A stretch of 64,000 bases of DNA from Lentilactobacillus buchneri (GCF_018314255.1 NZ_CP073066.1:1426001-1490000); one strand, 5' to 3'. Positions 48,346 to 58,618 are shown, numbered from the stretch's first letter. Notes: generated by a model not told the origin, from the sequence alone. Translations and numbers: made by a program.

Positions 48346-49777
48346 ATTGTTCTTCATACCAAGTATAATGGAAACTCCCTGGACGGTCGACACGCTCATA
48401 GGTGTGGGCACCGAAGTAGTCACGTTGTGCTTGGAGCAAGTTTGCTGGGACAACTTCTGAACGATATGAGTCGTAGTATGAGACAGCGGCGGCTAATGAT
48501 GGTACTGGGACGCCGGCCTTGGTTGCCAATGCTACGACGTCACGTGCTGATTCTTGATACTTCTTGGCGATATCCGTGAAGTATGGATCCAGCAGCAGGT
48601 TTTGCAAATCTGGGTTCTTGTCGTAGGCGTCGGTAATGTTTTGAAGGAATCGGGCACGAATAATGCAGCCGGCTCTCCAAATCTTGGCCATTTCGCCTAA
48701 TTGGATATCCCACTTGTATTGTTCTGAAGCAGCCTTTAATTGAGCAAAGCCCTGGGCATAACTCATAACTTTACCGAAGTAGAGGGCTTCACGAACTTTT
48801 TCAACGATTTCTTTCTTATCAAAATCAACTTTGCCTTCCGGCTTAGGGAGGACTTTGGATGCTGCGACACGTTCGTTCTTGATCATTGAGATATAACGAG
48901 CGTAAACGGCTTCGGTGATCACTGATTGGTCAACACCGACTTCGAGGGCATCTTGTGAGCTCCACTTACCAGTTCCTTTGTTGGCACCACGGTCAAGAAT
49001 CATGTCAACGATTGGCTTGGTCTTGTCAGCACCAATATCATCCTTATGAGTCAAAATGTCGGCGGTAATTTCGATTAAGTAGCTGTCGAGTTCACCTTTG
49101 TTCCAATCTTTAAAGATGTCAGCCAATTCATCAACTGAGTAGCCGGCAAGGTTTCTTAAAATGTTGTAACTTTCATCAATTAACTCTTCATCACCATATT
49201 CGATACCGTTGTGCACCATCTTAACGTAGTGTCCGGCACCATTTGGTCCAATGTAAGTAACACATGGTTCGCCGTCAGCAGGTGCCTTGGCAGCGATTTG
49301 CTTGAGAATTGGTTCTACCAAATCATAAGCTTCTTTTTGGCCGCCTGGCATCAATGATGGTCCTTGTAAGGCACCAAGTTCACCACCTGAGACACCCATG
49401 CCGATAAAGTTGATTCCTGATTTATCAAGACGGGCATTTCGAGCCATCGTATCGTGGAAGTTTGTGTTACCACCATCGATCAGGACATCGCCTTTATCGA
49501 GGAGTGGCAGTAATTCATCAATAACAGCATCGGTTGGTTTACCAGCCTTAACCATTAAAATAATTCGACGAGGCGTTTCAAGTGATTTAACAAAGTCTTC
49601 AATCTTGTAACTTGGAACTAGTTTCTTGTCTCCATGATCCTTCATAACTGCTTCAGTCTTGGAGCCGGTTCTGTTGAAAATGCCAACAGTGTAACCGCGG
49701 CTTTCGATGTTAAGGGCTAAGTTCTTACCCATAACAGCCATACCAACAACACCAATGTTTGCTTTTTGATCAGCCAT
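48344..49777 (-). CDS. gnd: 6-phosphogluconate dehydrogenase, decarboxylating
   Basis: 477 residues from [17 protein letters not shown]; the longer upstream reading lacks a ribosome site, while AAAGGATGG precedes this ATG. It converts 6-phosphogluconate to ribulose 5-phosphate, CO2 and NAD(P)H, the step that feeds phosphoketolase in heterofermenters. Motifs: [50 protein letters not shown] and the C-terminal [16 protein letters not shown]. zwf lies upstream on the same strand but as a separate transcript. Confidence 0.96.
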   Translation of the reverse strand: MADQKANIGVVGMAVMGKNLALNIESRGYTVGIFNRTGSKTEAVMKDHGDKKLVPSYKIEDFVKSLETPRRIILMVKAGKPTDAVIDELLPLLDKGDVLIDGGNTNFHDTMARNARLDKSGINFIGMGVSGGELGALQGPSLMPGGQKEAYDLVEPILKQIAAKAPADGEPCVTYIGPNGAGHYVKMVHNGIEYGDEELIDESYNILRNLAGYSVDELADIFKDWNKGELDSYLIEITADILTHKDDIGADKTKPIVDMILDRGANKGTGKWSSQDALEVGVDQSVITEAVYARYISMIKNERVAASKVLPKPEGKVDFDKKEIVEKVREALYFGKVMSYAQGFAQLKAASEQYKWDIQLGEMAKIWRAGCIIRARFLQNITDAYDKNPDLQNLLLDPYFTDIAKKYQESARDVVALATKAGVPVPSLAAAVSYYDSYRSEVVPANLLQAQRDYFGAHTYERVDRPGSFHYTWYEEQ

Positions 49778-49917
49778 TTCAAAACCATCCTTTTCTATAT
49801 AAGAATTACTACACAATTAGTGTACCATCTCACAAGTGGAAAGTGAAACAAAAACGCGTTGGAACAGTATGCCGAATTTGTTAGATGAGAGATTGTGAAA
49901 ATGAAAAGTCGTTTTGT

Positions 49918-49931
49918 GGGGAGCGCTTACA
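49918..49931. promoter_or_regulatory. Candidate cre site upstream of gnd
   Basis: GGGGAGCGCTTACA matches TGWNANCGNTNWCA except at two left positions. It is about 140 bp before the gnd start. The core TAAGCGCT (reverse strand) is shared with the site at 8445. Confidence 0.35.
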
Positions 49932-50057
49932 TAATTCAAAATGACCGATTTTCAATCATTGAGGGATTTTGTTGCTTGAAAAATGTAAATCTGGATCCAT
50001 GGACTTTCAGCAAAATGGTAAAAATTTACAATTTATTTCAAACGTTAACCCAAACAA

Positions 50058-50095
50058 AAAGCTGACCGAAAACGAATTGGTTTTCGGTCAGCTAA
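50058..50095 (-). terminator. Terminator of zwf
   Basis: AGCTGACCGAAAAC/GTTTTCGGTCAGCT, then TTTTTG on the minus strand. Confidence 0.85.
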
Positions 50096-50107
50096 ATTGG
50101 TTAGATG

Positions 50108-51586
50108 TTACTTATTCAATTTGTATACCCATTCACGGTGATCGCGGGCAAGCAATTCATCAGCTGAAACTGGGCCCATTGATCCTGGAATGTAGTTAGG
50201 GAACATTGGTTGTTGAATATCCCAAACTCGACGGATTTGATCAACAAACTTCCAAGCACTGGCAACTTCTGGCCAGCTGGCGAAGTTGGTACCGTCGCCC
50301 TTCAAAACGTCGTGGATTAAGCGTTCGTAAGGTTGTGGTGTTTCGCGGGTGCGCTTTGAATCTTCAAGGTATTGCAACTGAACGGGTTCAGTGTGGAATC
50401 CTTGTTCGGAGTTCTTGGCGTTAACCATCAATGAGAAGCCTTGGTTTGGTTCGATGAAGATAGTCAAAACGTTGGCACTCAGTGGTGCACTGCCGCTTTG
50501 TGGGAAGGCGAAGATGTCAACTAATGGCTTCTTGAAGACAACATCAACTCGGGTGAACTTGTCAGCGAGTTTCTTACCGGTTCTAATGTAGAACGGTGTG
50601 CCTGACCAACGGTAGTTATCGAATAACAACTTGCCGGCAACAAAGGTTTCAGTGTTGGAATCCTTTGGAACACCGTCTTCTTCACGGTATTCTTTATCGT
50701 TACCAACGGCAGCGTATTGACCACGGACAAAGTTGCTTGATGCTTCGGCAACGTTGTAAACCCGCAGGCTACGCAATGCTTTGACTTTTTCAGCACGGAT
50801 ATCAGTATCCTTGAACGCAACCGGTTGTTCCATCGCAAGCAAACTGACAATCTGCATGATGTGGTTTTGAACCATGTCACGAAGGGCACCGGAGTTGTCG
50901 TAGTAACCGGCACGCTCTTCAACACCCAGCTTCTCAGCAAGGGTGACTTGAATGTTGTCGATGTAACGGTTGTTCCAGAGGGCTTCGAAAATGGTGTTAC
51001 CGAAACGAATAGCTTCGATGTTTTGGATCATTTCCTTACCTAAGTAATGGTCAATTCGGAAGATTTGGTCTTCTTCAAAGGCATTGCTTAGGTCGTCGTT
51101 TAACTGTTTGGCTGATTCGAAATCACGGCCAAATGGCTTTTCAATGACCAAGCGGTTAAAGCCGTTTCCTTCGGAGAGAAGGTGTTGAGCCTTAAGGTTT
51201 TTAGCAACGGTTCCGAAGAAGTTGGGTGCCATTGAAATGTAGAACACGCGGTTCCCGTTCAATTCATACTTCTTGTCCAACTCGTTGGCTTTGTTTTTCA
51301 ATACAGAATAGTGTTCAAGGTCAGTCACATCATGGGTCACAAAATAGAAATGGCTGGCGAAATCAGCAATTTGTTTTTTATTAGTAGATTCTTTAGAAAC
51401 AGACTTGATGACCATTTCACGGTATTTTTCATCATCGAACTTGTAACGGGAAGTTCCAATCACAGCAAAGTGATCGCGAATGTTTCCCTTCTCGAAAAGC
51501 TTTAACATTGCGGGATAAAGTTTACGAGTGGCAAGGTCACCAGTTGCTCCGAAGAGCATAATCAAAGAACGTCTTTCAGTTGGCAA
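50108..51586 (-). CDS. zwf: Glucose-6-phosphate 1-dehydrogenase
   Basis: 492 residues from a TTG at 51586, 8 nt after ATAGGAG; the open frame runs 35 codons further but contains no better start. It oxidises glucose 6-phosphate to the lactone with NAD(P)+, the entry to the phosphoketolase pathway. Visible: coenzyme loop FGATGDLATRKLYPA, active-site RIDHYLGKEMIQN near residue 175 and WSGTPFYIRTGKKL near 340. A promoter with a perfect -10 lies about 65 bp upstream. Confidence 0.95.
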   Translation of the reverse strand: MPTERRSLIMLFGATGDLATRKLYPAMLKLFEKGNIRDHFAVIGTSRYKFDDEKYREMVIKSVSKESTNKKQIADFASHFYFVTHDVTDLEHYSVLKNKANELDKKYELNGNRVFYISMAPNFFGTVAKNLKAQHLLSEGNGFNRLVIEKPFGRDFESAKQLNDDLSNAFEEDQIFRIDHYLGKEMIQNIEAIRFGNTIFEALWNNRYIDNIQVTLAEKLGVEERAGYYDNSGALRDMVQNHIMQIVSLLAMEQPVAFKDTDIRAEKVKALRSLRVYNVAEASSNFVRGQYAAVGNDKEYREEDGVPKDSNTETFVAGKLLFDNYRWSGTPFYIRTGKKLADKFTRVDVVFKKPLVDIFAFPQSGSAPLSANVLTIFIEPNQGFSLMVNAKNSEQGFHTEPVQLQYLEDSKRTRETPQPYERLIHDVLKGDGTNFASWPEVASAWKFVDQIRRVWDIQQPMFPNYIPGSMGPVSADELLARDHREWVYKLNK

Positions 51587-51650
51587 AATGTTCACTCCTA
51601 TCAGAATATTAACTAAGTAATTTGGTATATGTCTATACCAGTTCCCCAAC

Positions 51651-51679
51651 ATTATATAACACATGAGACCCCAACAAAA
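51651..51679 (-). promoter_or_regulatory. zwf promoter
   Basis: Minus-strand TATAAT at 51656-51651 with a T-rich weak -35 (TTTTGT) 17 bp upstream. Confidence 0.55.
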
Positions 51680-51787
51680 GCGAATTGCCAATGTAAATGA
51701 ATAAAATTTACAAGCATATTCTTTTCATAATTAGCCCGCTAAAAGCGATGCCTAAACAGTGACGGTTTTCTTAAGAAAAGGATAAAT

Positions 51788-51815
51788 GAAGGCCGACTTG
51801 ACGGCTTTTTTTGCC
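51788..51815 (+). terminator. Short hairpin terminator
   Basis: AGGCCG/CGGCTT stem followed by seven T, just upstream of the secreted-protein gene, which has its own TATAAT near 51826. Confidence 0.55.
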
Positions 51816-51866
51816 CATATCCTTTATAATGAGTCATGCAAAATAAAGATTAGGGAGCAATATCAA

Positions 51867-52595
51867 ATGAAGAAATTTAAGTTTATCGCGTTCTTTGCTG
51901 TCCTCGCATCATTTTTGATTGGGTTCAGTGTCAACGCTTCTGCAAGTTCTCCGTCACTTAAAGTCAATAACATTTACACGACCTCAAAGGCAGTGACTGG
52001 AACTGCCACCAAAGGTGTTGCCATTATTGTTCGAAACACCAACAAAACCACCATTGCCAGCACCACTGCTGACAGTTCAACTGGCAAGTTCAGTGCCGAG
52101 CTGCACACCAGTGTTAAAGCCAACCAGAAGCTTTATGTCTACGCCCGGAAGTCATCAACCTCATACTTCTACCGAATTATGACCGTTAAGACTCCTAAGA
52201 CTGCCACGACAACAACCACGACTGGTTCAAGCACCAAATCAACCAGCAGTAAGATCAACATTTCAGAACCAACTGGTCGTTGGCAATCAGGCAACAACAA
52301 TGGCTACAGCGTTGTCACCAACTTCAGCCAAAAGGGTGGTTTGAACCAAGGCTTGTATAAGAATGGCAAGTATCAAAAGAAGCTGATCAACTTCGCCAAC
52401 TACAAAGTTACGACTTACTCAAAGACCTTCTGGGGAATTACTTACCGTGAACGCGGCAGCAAGACTTACCACAAGTTCTACTTGAGATTCACTGACAATA
52501 CGCATTTCATCATTGTCAACAAAGCCAACCATGCGATCAAGGTTCAATATGGCAACACACCGCTTCACTACTACAAATTTGCTTTAGTTAAATAA
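51867..52595 (+). CDS. Secreted protein with Ig-like domain
   Basis: 242 residues from MKKFKFIAFFAVLASFLIGFSVNASA, a typical signal peptide cut after ASA. The start follows AGGGAG; a longer upstream frame is not supported. Residues 30-110 form a bacterial Ig-like domain (LKVNNIYTTSKAVTGTATKGVAIIV). A Thr/Ser linker (TATTTTTTGSSTKST) leads to a beta-rich C-terminal domain of about 100 residues (GRWQSGNNNGYSVVTNF, FWGITYRERGSKTYHKFYLRF) that I do not recognise. There is no LPXTG, so it is released or bound non-covalently. Confidence 0.78.
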   Translation: MKKFKFIAFFAVLASFLIGFSVNASASSPSLKVNNIYTTSKAVTGTATKGVAIIVRNTNKTTIASTTADSSTGKFSAELHTSVKANQKLYVYARKSSTSYFYRIMTVKTPKTATTTTTTGSSTKSTSSKINISEPTGRWQSGNNNGYSVVTNFSQKGGLNQGLYKNGKYQKKLINFANYKVTTYSKTFWGITYRERGSKTYHKFYLRFTDNTHFIIVNKANHAIKVQYGNTPLHYYKFALVK

Positions 52596-52615
52596 TTTTA
52601 ACCAGCTATTTGATT

Positions 52616-52664
52616 CGGGGCTGGGACATGACTGCTTTTATGTTATGTTCCAGCCTCTTTTTGA
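52616..52664 (+). terminator. Terminator of the secreted protein gene
   Basis: GGGGCTGGGACAT / ATGTTCCAGCCTC with TTTTT. Confidence 0.85.
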
Positions 52665-52690
52665 GTTTCTACTGTTATCCTTGATTAAAC

Positions 52691-52802
52691 GTGGAACGCG
52701 AGGCTGATCCCGGCCATTTAAGGCACAAATCGAGTCATTCCAAGAACAGGAATAACTCGATTTGTGCCTTAAATTCTGGGATCAAAACGCCTCGTGTTCC
52801 AC
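52691..52802. repeat. Palindrome family A, copy 2 (112 bp)
   Basis: The best-preserved copy: GTGGAACGCGAGGC.TGATCCC on the left pairs with GGGATCA.GCCTCGTGTTCCAC on the right. Inside are ATTTAAG/CTTAAAT, the stem GCACAAATCGAG/CTCGATTTGTGC and the core ATTCC-aagaaca-GGAAT. Length and everything but the 12-bp stem agree with copy 1. Confidence 0.88.
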
Positions 52803-52848
52803 TCTGCCTATGCTATGATAGCTGTAACTCAAAGGTTTGGAGGCCTTA

Positions 52849-53463
52849 ATGATGAATGAAGATCAACGAATGCTTGCCGGCAAATTGAGCAATCCCCGCG
52901 ACCCCGAATTATTGGCGCGTCAGCGATTGGCCCATCGGCTGGTCAAACAATATAACGACACCTTTGATGATGAACGTGAGAAGCGGGCTGATTTATTGAA
53001 GCAACTGCTGCCTAATTCATCTGAACGAATTTATCTGCAGGGGCCGATCTTTGTGGATTATGGCACTCACATCAAGATTGGTGATCATTTCTACGGCAAC
53101 ACCAACATCACATTTTTGGATACCGGCATGATTACCATCGGCGACAACGTCTTATTTGGGCCGAATATCAGCTTGGTCACACCGATGCATCCACTGCGCT
53201 ACCAGGACCGAAACTTTGCTGCCAATAATGATTTACCCGGCAAGGAGTACAGCAAGCCAATCACAATTGAGGACAACTGCTGGTTGGCCAGTAACGTAAC
53301 CGTGATCGGTGGGGTGACGATCGGCAACGGATCAGTGATTGGCGCCGGCAGTGTGGTCACCAGAGATATTCCGGCCAATTCCCTGGCAGTGGGCAATCCT
53401 TGTCACGTGGTGAGAAAGATTACCGATCAAGACGATATTAGGCTGAAAAAGGAATTATTTTAA
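52849..53463 (+). CDS. Sugar O-acetyltransferase (LacA/Maa family)
   Basis: 204 residues from the ATG at 52849, after TTGGAGG; the next ATG three bases on is equally possible. It has the N-terminal maltose-acetyltransferase cap (NEDQRMLAGKLSNPRDPELL) and a left-handed beta-helix of hexapeptide repeats with the catalytic His in TPMHPLRYQDR and the acetyl-CoA region IEDNCWLASNVTVIGGVTIGNGSVIGAGSVVTRDIP. It acetylates a sugar or glycoside. The C-terminus VVRKITDQDDIRLKKELF is complete, unlike the paralog at 61855. Confidence 0.88.
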   Translation: MMNEDQRMLAGKLSNPRDPELLARQRLAHRLVKQYNDTFDDEREKRADLLKQLLPNSSERIYLQGPIFVDYGTHIKIGDHFYGNTNITFLDTGMITIGDNVLFGPNISLVTPMHPLRYQDRNFAANNDLPGKEYSKPITIEDNCWLASNVTVIGGVTIGNGSVIGAGSVVTRDIPANSLAVGNPCHVVRKITDQDDIRLKKELF

Positions 53464-53561
53464 ATAATCTTCAGTAATAAATACAGTTTCTGTCATTAAT
53501 ATGCGAAAATGGACGTAGAAGATTTTGTGGTTAAAAATGAGTGTAAGAGGGGACTGAGCAA

Positions 53562-54746
53562 TTGATAAAACAACGGAGTGAAATTAGATTTAATTCGGTC
53601 ATTGTGTATTCACTGATTTTAAACGCCGGGGCGGCTTTCATGTGGCCGCTGGTGACGGTGTATCTGCATAACTACCTACATAAGTCGTTGACGCTAGCCG
53701 GAATGGTCCTGCTGGCGATGTCGTGTTGTATGATGCTGGGTAACTATCTTGGCGGCTATTTATTTGATCGCTGGTCTCCCTACAAGGCAACGATTATCGG
53801 TTCACTGATTTCAACGACGGCCATTGTCACGTTGGTCTTCTTCCATGGCTGGCCGATGTTTGGGATTATGCTGCTGTTCGTTGGCTTTGGTGACGGTGCT
53901 TGTTTGACGCTGCTGAATTCATATGCCGCCAGTATCAAGACCCGTTCGACACGGGATATCTTTAACATCTTGTACATTGGCCAAAACGTCGGGATTGTGA
54001 TTGGGACTTTAATGGTTGGCTTCCTGTTAAAACATGGGGTCACCTTGGTGTTTACCGTGACGGCAGCCTTTTATGCCGTGCTGGTCCTCATCACGATTTT
54101 GGAATTCAATGTTCACGTTGATCGGCGGGCACCTGGGAAACCAGTCAAGCCAGGCGCACCAGTTGAAGCCAAAGTTGGCGGGATGATTCTGGCAATTTGT
54201 GGCGTGGTCCTGTCAGTCTATCTGGCGTATGCCTTATGGGAAAGTGTCCTGCCGGTGCACATGACCAGCCTGCACATTCCATTTGAAAATTACAGTTTAC
54301 TGTGGACGTTAAACGGGTTGATGATTGTCATCGGTCAGCCGTTCGTCAATCGGATTGGGACGCACTTCAAACTGAGTACTCAGACCTACGTAGGGGTGGC
54401 AATCTTTGCGGCATCGTTTGTGTGGTTAATCTTTGCCCGCGATTATACTGCCTTTGTTTTGGTGATGATCGTGACGACAATTGGGGAGATGATTGGCTTT
54501 CCTGGGATTCCAGCGTGGATTGACAGCTTATCGACGCCTCAACAACGGGGAAAGTTCCAAGGCTTGTATAACCTGTTCATGTCGTGCGGCCGGGCAGTTG
54601 GACCGCTGATTGGCGGCATTGTGCTGGACTTTGCGTCCTATAAAGAGCTGTTCTCACTAGCAGCCGGCTTGATCATTATCTTTGTGGTCATTTTGTGGGC
54701 GATGAATCGACGGCGGACGCGGCAACAGCTCGCTGAAACGAAATAA
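53562..54746 (+). CDS. MFS transporter
   Basis: 394 residues with about 12 membrane helices and a TTG start 9 nt after AGAGGGG. The loop between helices 2 and 3 carries motif A in the form GGYLFDRWSPYKAT. The central loop (DRRAPGKPVKPGAPVEAK) splits the two six-helix halves. It resembles the multidrug/efflux branch of the major facilitator family; the substrate cannot be read. It is a monocistronic unit, 98 bp after the acetyltransferase. Confidence 0.85.
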   Translation: MIKQRSEIRFNSVIVYSLILNAGAAFMWPLVTVYLHNYLHKSLTLAGMVLLAMSCCMMLGNYLGGYLFDRWSPYKATIIGSLISTTAIVTLVFFHGWPMFGIMLLFVGFGDGACLTLLNSYAASIKTRSTRDIFNILYIGQNVGIVIGTLMVGFLLKHGVTLVFTVTAAFYAVLVLITILEFNVHVDRRAPGKPVKPGAPVEAKVGGMILAICGVVLSVYLAYALWESVLPVHMTSLHIPFENYSLLWTLNGLMIVIGQPFVNRIGTHFKLSTQTYVGVAIFAASFVWLIFARDYTAFVLVMIVTTIGEMIGFPGIPAWIDSLSTPQQRGKFQGLYNLFMSCGRAVGPLIGGIVLDFASYKELFSLAAGLIIIFVVILWAMNRRRTRQQLAETK

Positions 54747-54756
54747 TGTAGAAATC

Positions 54757-54803
54757 AATCCAGTTAGCAATTGGCTTAGTTCAGCTGCTAACTGGATTTT
54801 TTT
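54757..54803 (+). terminator. Terminator of the MFS gene
   Basis: ATCCAGTTAGCA/TGCTAACTGGAT followed by seven T. Confidence 0.88.
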
Positions 54804-54814
54804 GACGATGATAT

Positions 54815-54862
54815 AAAAAAGCAACTGATTATTCTCAGGGTGAGGATAACCAGTTGCTTTAT
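54815..54862 (-). terminator. Terminator of nrdI
   Basis: AAAGCAACTG...CAGTTGCTTT with an inner CTC/GAG stem; T-run on the minus strand. Confidence 0.8.
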
Positions 54863-54910
54863 ATTAATTCAGAATCATTTGATTCCTGTTAATTTAATTG
54901 TGGAACCCGT

Positions 54911-55360
54911 TTAGCTTTGGGCCAACAATTTATAAATCCGTTCAACATCCCGGCCGGTTCCGCGGAGTTCGTAGTCCGCAAGGAAAGGTTTATTAAACTG
55001 TGAGGCGTAACGCTTGGCGGTCAGACAATACTGCTCGTTGAAATTTTTATTGCCGCTGCCAACAATTCCGTGACACAATTTGGCATTGTCATCGTAGGCG
55101 ATGTATTCCCCTAAGGCATTGGTCATCAGCTCTTTAACGCCGTTGTCAATGCCGTTACCGCCGTCCAAATACGTTGGGACAAAAGCAAAGAATGGTTCCG
55201 TCTCGTCAGCAAAATCTGTCTGTTCACTGATTTCCTTTGAGACCACCAATGGATTGGCTGGATCTTGGTCGTGCATGCCAGTCGCATAACTGGTTAAATT
55301 TTTAACGAATGAACGCGTATTTCCCTCAATTGAAATGAATAGAATTTTTATTGGGCTCAC
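54911..55360 (-). CDS. nrdI: NrdI flavodoxin-like protein
   Basis: 149 residues, GTG start after GAGGAGG. NrdI delivers the oxidant that builds the dimanganese-tyrosyl radical in class Ib ribonucleotide reductase. The FMN-binding loops are visible: ISIEGNTRSFVKNL near residue 10 and GIVGSGNKNFNEQYCLTAKRYA near residue 100, with the family ending ELRGTGRDVERIY. No nrdH, nrdE or nrdF is next to it here, so it is separated from its usual operon. Confidence 0.9.
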   Translation of the reverse strand: MSPIKILFISIEGNTRSFVKNLTSYATGMHDQDPANPLVVSKEISEQTDFADETEPFFAFVPTYLDGGNGIDNGVKELMTNALGEYIAYDDNAKLCHGIVGSGNKNFNEQYCLTAKRYASQFNKPFLADYELRGTGRDVERIYKLLAQS

Positions 55361-55448
55361 AATGGACCTCCTCAGATTAGATGGAAATGATTTTTGAAAA
55401 ATTTGTTTGTTATCCTAACTTTAACGATTGGGCCACCAGTTGGCAACC

Positions 55449-58400
55449 TCAATTTGACTGGCTCTTGCAATGTTTTGGCTTGTGCTGTTGACCGGTTCGT
55501 TCCGGTAAGAATTTACCGATGATCGCAAAGCCCAGCAGGATGATAAATGCCAACCAGCTGATACCTGAAACCAACTTGCCGACTTTAATGCCTGGCGTCG
55601 TATAGTCAAGCTTGATCTGGTGCTGGCCAGCAGGCAGGTTGGCGCCGACAAAGCCCTTATTAACAACGAAGGTCTTCGTCGGTTTCCCATCAATGGTTAA
55701 TTTCCAGCCAGTTGAGTATGGAATCGAGGTAACCATCGTGCCAGAGCGCTGGTTGTTGGCCGTGCCGCTGACGTGATTGCCGTTGACTTTCAAATTGGCA
55801 GGCTTAGTCTGCTTGAGTTTCTGCATTTGAGTGTCATAAGTCTTATTGAACGGCATGGCAACCAGCTTGGCCGACTTGAACTTGATGTTCTTGACCTGAT
55901 TGAAGTTGAGGTCAATGTTCTTGCGTTGGTGAGTTGAGTAACCCAGATTAAGGACGATATTACTGATCTGACGGTAATTGGATAGATTATTGTTGTCATA
56001 TTGGTTATACCCATTTTGATGATCTTTAGCGAAGGCATTGAAAATGTAACCGCCAAAGGTGGGCTTCAAAATGCTGTGACGATACTCGTCCATCTTGCCC
56101 ATCCGCGAGTAGAGTTTGTTATCCAACAGGAACTGGTTAGCCATCCACTGTCTGTGTTCGGCAGGGGTACCATCGGTTTGCTTAATCCCGGAGAGAACCA
56201 GGAACAATTCAGTGTTCTTGGTGGCCTTGGGGTTCTTAACCTTCAAGGTATAGTCGATTGGATTACCAACAACGTCTGAGGTCATCTCTTTTAGGCCATT
56301 AATGTTCTTGTAGTGGTTAGTCTCGATGATCGAGCGGTTGGTTGCCAAGAGGTCCTTGGTCTTTTGCAGGTTGGCACCCAGGCTGACCTGTTCGTGGGGT
56401 TGGTCGACCAGCTGATCCGAGTTGGCTTTATTGATAATGCCAAGTCGATACTTGGTGAGTTGACGGCCGTTATAGACAATCTTGGAGGTATCCATTTTCA
56501 CGGTATAATCAATGTTTTTCTTGGGTGATTGGTAATTGAGGGGATGGGTATTATACTTTGATTGATTCACCACCGCCCCTTGAGTCATGACACGCTCCCG
56601 ATCGACAGCACTCATTTTGTCATAGGCACTGGGTGAAACGGTGTTGTACTGCGTATAAACCAGCGGCAGTGCGTTATTGGATTTATAAATTGTCGTCCCA
56701 TACATATTTTCGATTGCCTGGACGGCATCCGTCCGCGCCTTAGCAGGAAAGACTTTGATTTGGCCATTCTTGTCACGAACTGGTTTGTAGCCATAAGGGA
56801 CAACCGGTGGATTCTTGGTGTTGGCTTTGGCAAACATGTACTTGACGCCCAGCAGGTTGTTAAAGGCGGTTCGATAATCACCTTGCGCAATCGGCGTGTT
56901 CATTGAAAATTGGCTGTTGCCGACGGACTGTGAGAATTTACCCAGATAACCATTCTGCAGGGTCAGATAGACTGATGTGTCGTTGAGCCCACTGTTGATT
57001 GGGAAATCTGTATTGGTATTCGAATAGTTGGCTAAATTTTGAATGTGGGTATTGTAGTGATACCGCGGATTCATGGAAACTCTGAAGAAGCCGGGCATTT
57101 TTTTGAGGTATTTCTGAGCCCCACTAAAGTAATCGTTGCTAAATCGGGTTGCCAGACCGCGGTTTAGCTGCTGCAGCGCTAATTTGCTGGAGTGCGGACT
57201 GTAAATGCCAATGATGTTGGCGGATAAGTTCAGCATGAAGACGGTTGAGACCAGGATGACTTTAGTCGAGCGTTTCCAATCAAAGACGACACAGCCCATC
57301 ACCACAATCACTGTCAGCAGTAAGAACCCGTAGACGATGAAATCGTGGGGCTGGAGATTCATTAAGAAGCCGCCAAATGCCCAGACTAAGACAATCAGGC
57401 CAATCGAAGCCCAACCGAACCAGGCGATATCCTGCTTCGTAAAATCGCTGAGATGTTCAATAAAGACCATCGTTGCAAACCCAAACAGGATGTTTACCAG
57501 GAAGACCCAGCGGTTGGAAGGCGTCGAAATCGCGTTCATAATGGCGCCGACAGCCGGCAATAGGATCCCGATGAACATGGTAATCAGGGCGACATTTTGC
57601 CATAAATAGCGTTTAAAGTGCCTCAGCATGTACACCAGGCCGAGATATGACAACCCGGAAATCCCGATGACCAGCCAAAAGTTCATCGCCCGACCAGTCG
57701 GTAGAATTGCCCCAGGAATGTCTAAGTAATACTGGAGCGGAAAGAAAGTCATGCCATTGGCAAAGTTGTCATTGAGTCGGGTGGAGCCCGTCGCCAAAAT
57801 AATCGTTGGCAAGAAGACGATGGCCGCCATCCCAAGGCCAATCGCTGCTGAAAGGACCAATTTACCAAAGGATTTGAGTGGCGTAAAATCAGGCCATTTT
57901 CTCAGGCTCAGCATTCTCAGAATGACATAAGCAATTGAACCAAATCCCAGAATCCAGGCAAAGTAGAAATTGCTTAAAAAAACCAGGAAGACCGCAAAGA
58001 TCAATTGCAGCCATGACTTGTTATGTAAAACGCGATCGATGCCGTAGCAAAGCAGTGGGAAGAAAATCAAAGGCAGAATAAAGAATGGGTGGTGCAAAGC
58101 AGTTGCCAAGGCGTAACCGTTAAATGCATAGGCGATCGACCCGATGATCCGGCTGGACTTCTTAAATTGATACGATGAAGCCCACAACATAAAGCTCAGA
58201 CCGGAAAAATACATTCGGAGAAAGACCAGTAAGGCAAAGACATTTTCGATCTGACTCTTTGGAAATAGTGCAATTAGGTAATTGAACGGGTCGCCAATCA
58301 CATAATAAGCAAGATTGGTCAGCTGATCGGACCCTAAGCTGATGTTCCAGGCCCAATGAGTAAAGCCGCCACTTGGATTGTGCAGAAATGACAGTATCAT

Positions 58401-58565
58401 GTGCCTGAGCTGCACTAAAATGGGATAGTGCTGGGCCATCCCGTCCAGCTCCCAAATCATTGATCGACCTGTTAAGAACAAGCAACCGACTAAAACACAG
58501 ATCAGCGCGGTAAACAGCACCGTGTATGTGATCCACGCTGGTGTTTTTTGCCATAGCTTTTTCAC
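55449..58565 (-). CDS. yfhO: YfhO family membrane glycosyltransferase-like protein
   Basis: 1038 residues. The N-terminal half has about 12 to 14 membrane helices (from WITYTVLFTALICVLVGCLF to FGWASIGLIVLVWAFGGF), with GSDQLTNLAYYVIGDPFNYLIALFP as an early extracytoplasmic loop. The C-terminal half (about 480-985) is a large outside domain ending in a last helix near 1010. YfhO/GtlB-type proteins are GT-C-like enzymes that add sugars to lipoteichoic acid or teichoic acid in other Firmicutes. The acceptor here is inferred. Confidence 0.85.
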   Translation of the reverse strand: MKKLWQKTPAWITYTVLFTALICVLVGCLFLTGRSMIWELDGMAQHYPILVQLRHMILSFLHNPSGGFTHWAWNISLGSDQLTNLAYYVIGDPFNYLIALFPKSQIENVFALLVFLRMYFSGLSFMLWASSYQFKKSSRIIGSIAYAFNGYALATALHHPFFILPLIFFPLLCYGIDRVLHNKSWLQLIFAVFLVFLSNFYFAWILGFGSIAYVILRMLSLRKWPDFTPLKSFGKLVLSAAIGLGMAAIVFLPTIILATGSTRLNDNFANGMTFFPLQYYLDIPGAILPTGRAMNFWLVIGISGLSYLGLVYMLRHFKRYLWQNVALITMFIGILLPAVGAIMNAISTPSNRWVFLVNILFGFATMVFIEHLSDFTKQDIAWFGWASIGLIVLVWAFGGFLMNLQPHDFIVYGFLLLTVIVVMGCVVFDWKRSTKVILVSTVFMLNLSANIIGIYSPHSSKLALQQLNRGLATRFSNDYFSGAQKYLKKMPGFFRVSMNPRYHYNTHIQNLANYSNTNTDFPINSGLNDTSVYLTLQNGYLGKFSQSVGNSQFSMNTPIAQGDYRTAFNNLLGVKYMFAKANTKNPPVVPYGYKPVRDKNGQIKVFPAKARTDAVQAIENMYGTTIYKSNNALPLVYTQYNTVSPSAYDKMSAVDRERVMTQGAVVNQSKYNTHPLNYQSPKKNIDYTVKMDTSKIVYNGRQLTKYRLGIINKANSDQLVDQPHEQVSLGANLQKTKDLLATNRSIIETNHYKNINGLKEMTSDVVGNPIDYTLKVKNPKATKNTELFLVLSGIKQTDGTPAEHRQWMANQFLLDNKLYSRMGKMDEYRHSILKPTFGGYIFNAFAKDHQNGYNQYDNNNLSNYRQISNIVLNLGYSTHQRKNIDLNFNQVKNIKFKSAKLVAMPFNKTYDTQMQKLKQTKPANLKVNGNHVSGTANNQRSGTMVTSIPYSTGWKLTIDGKPTKTFVVNKGFVGANLPAGQHQIKLDYTTPGIKVGKLVSGISWLAFIILLGFAIIGKFLPERTGQQHKPKHCKSQSN

Positions 58566-58618
58566 TTGTTAGATCCCCCTTAAACGTTATGATGTCTAAA
58601 TCGTCTCTAATATGTAAA

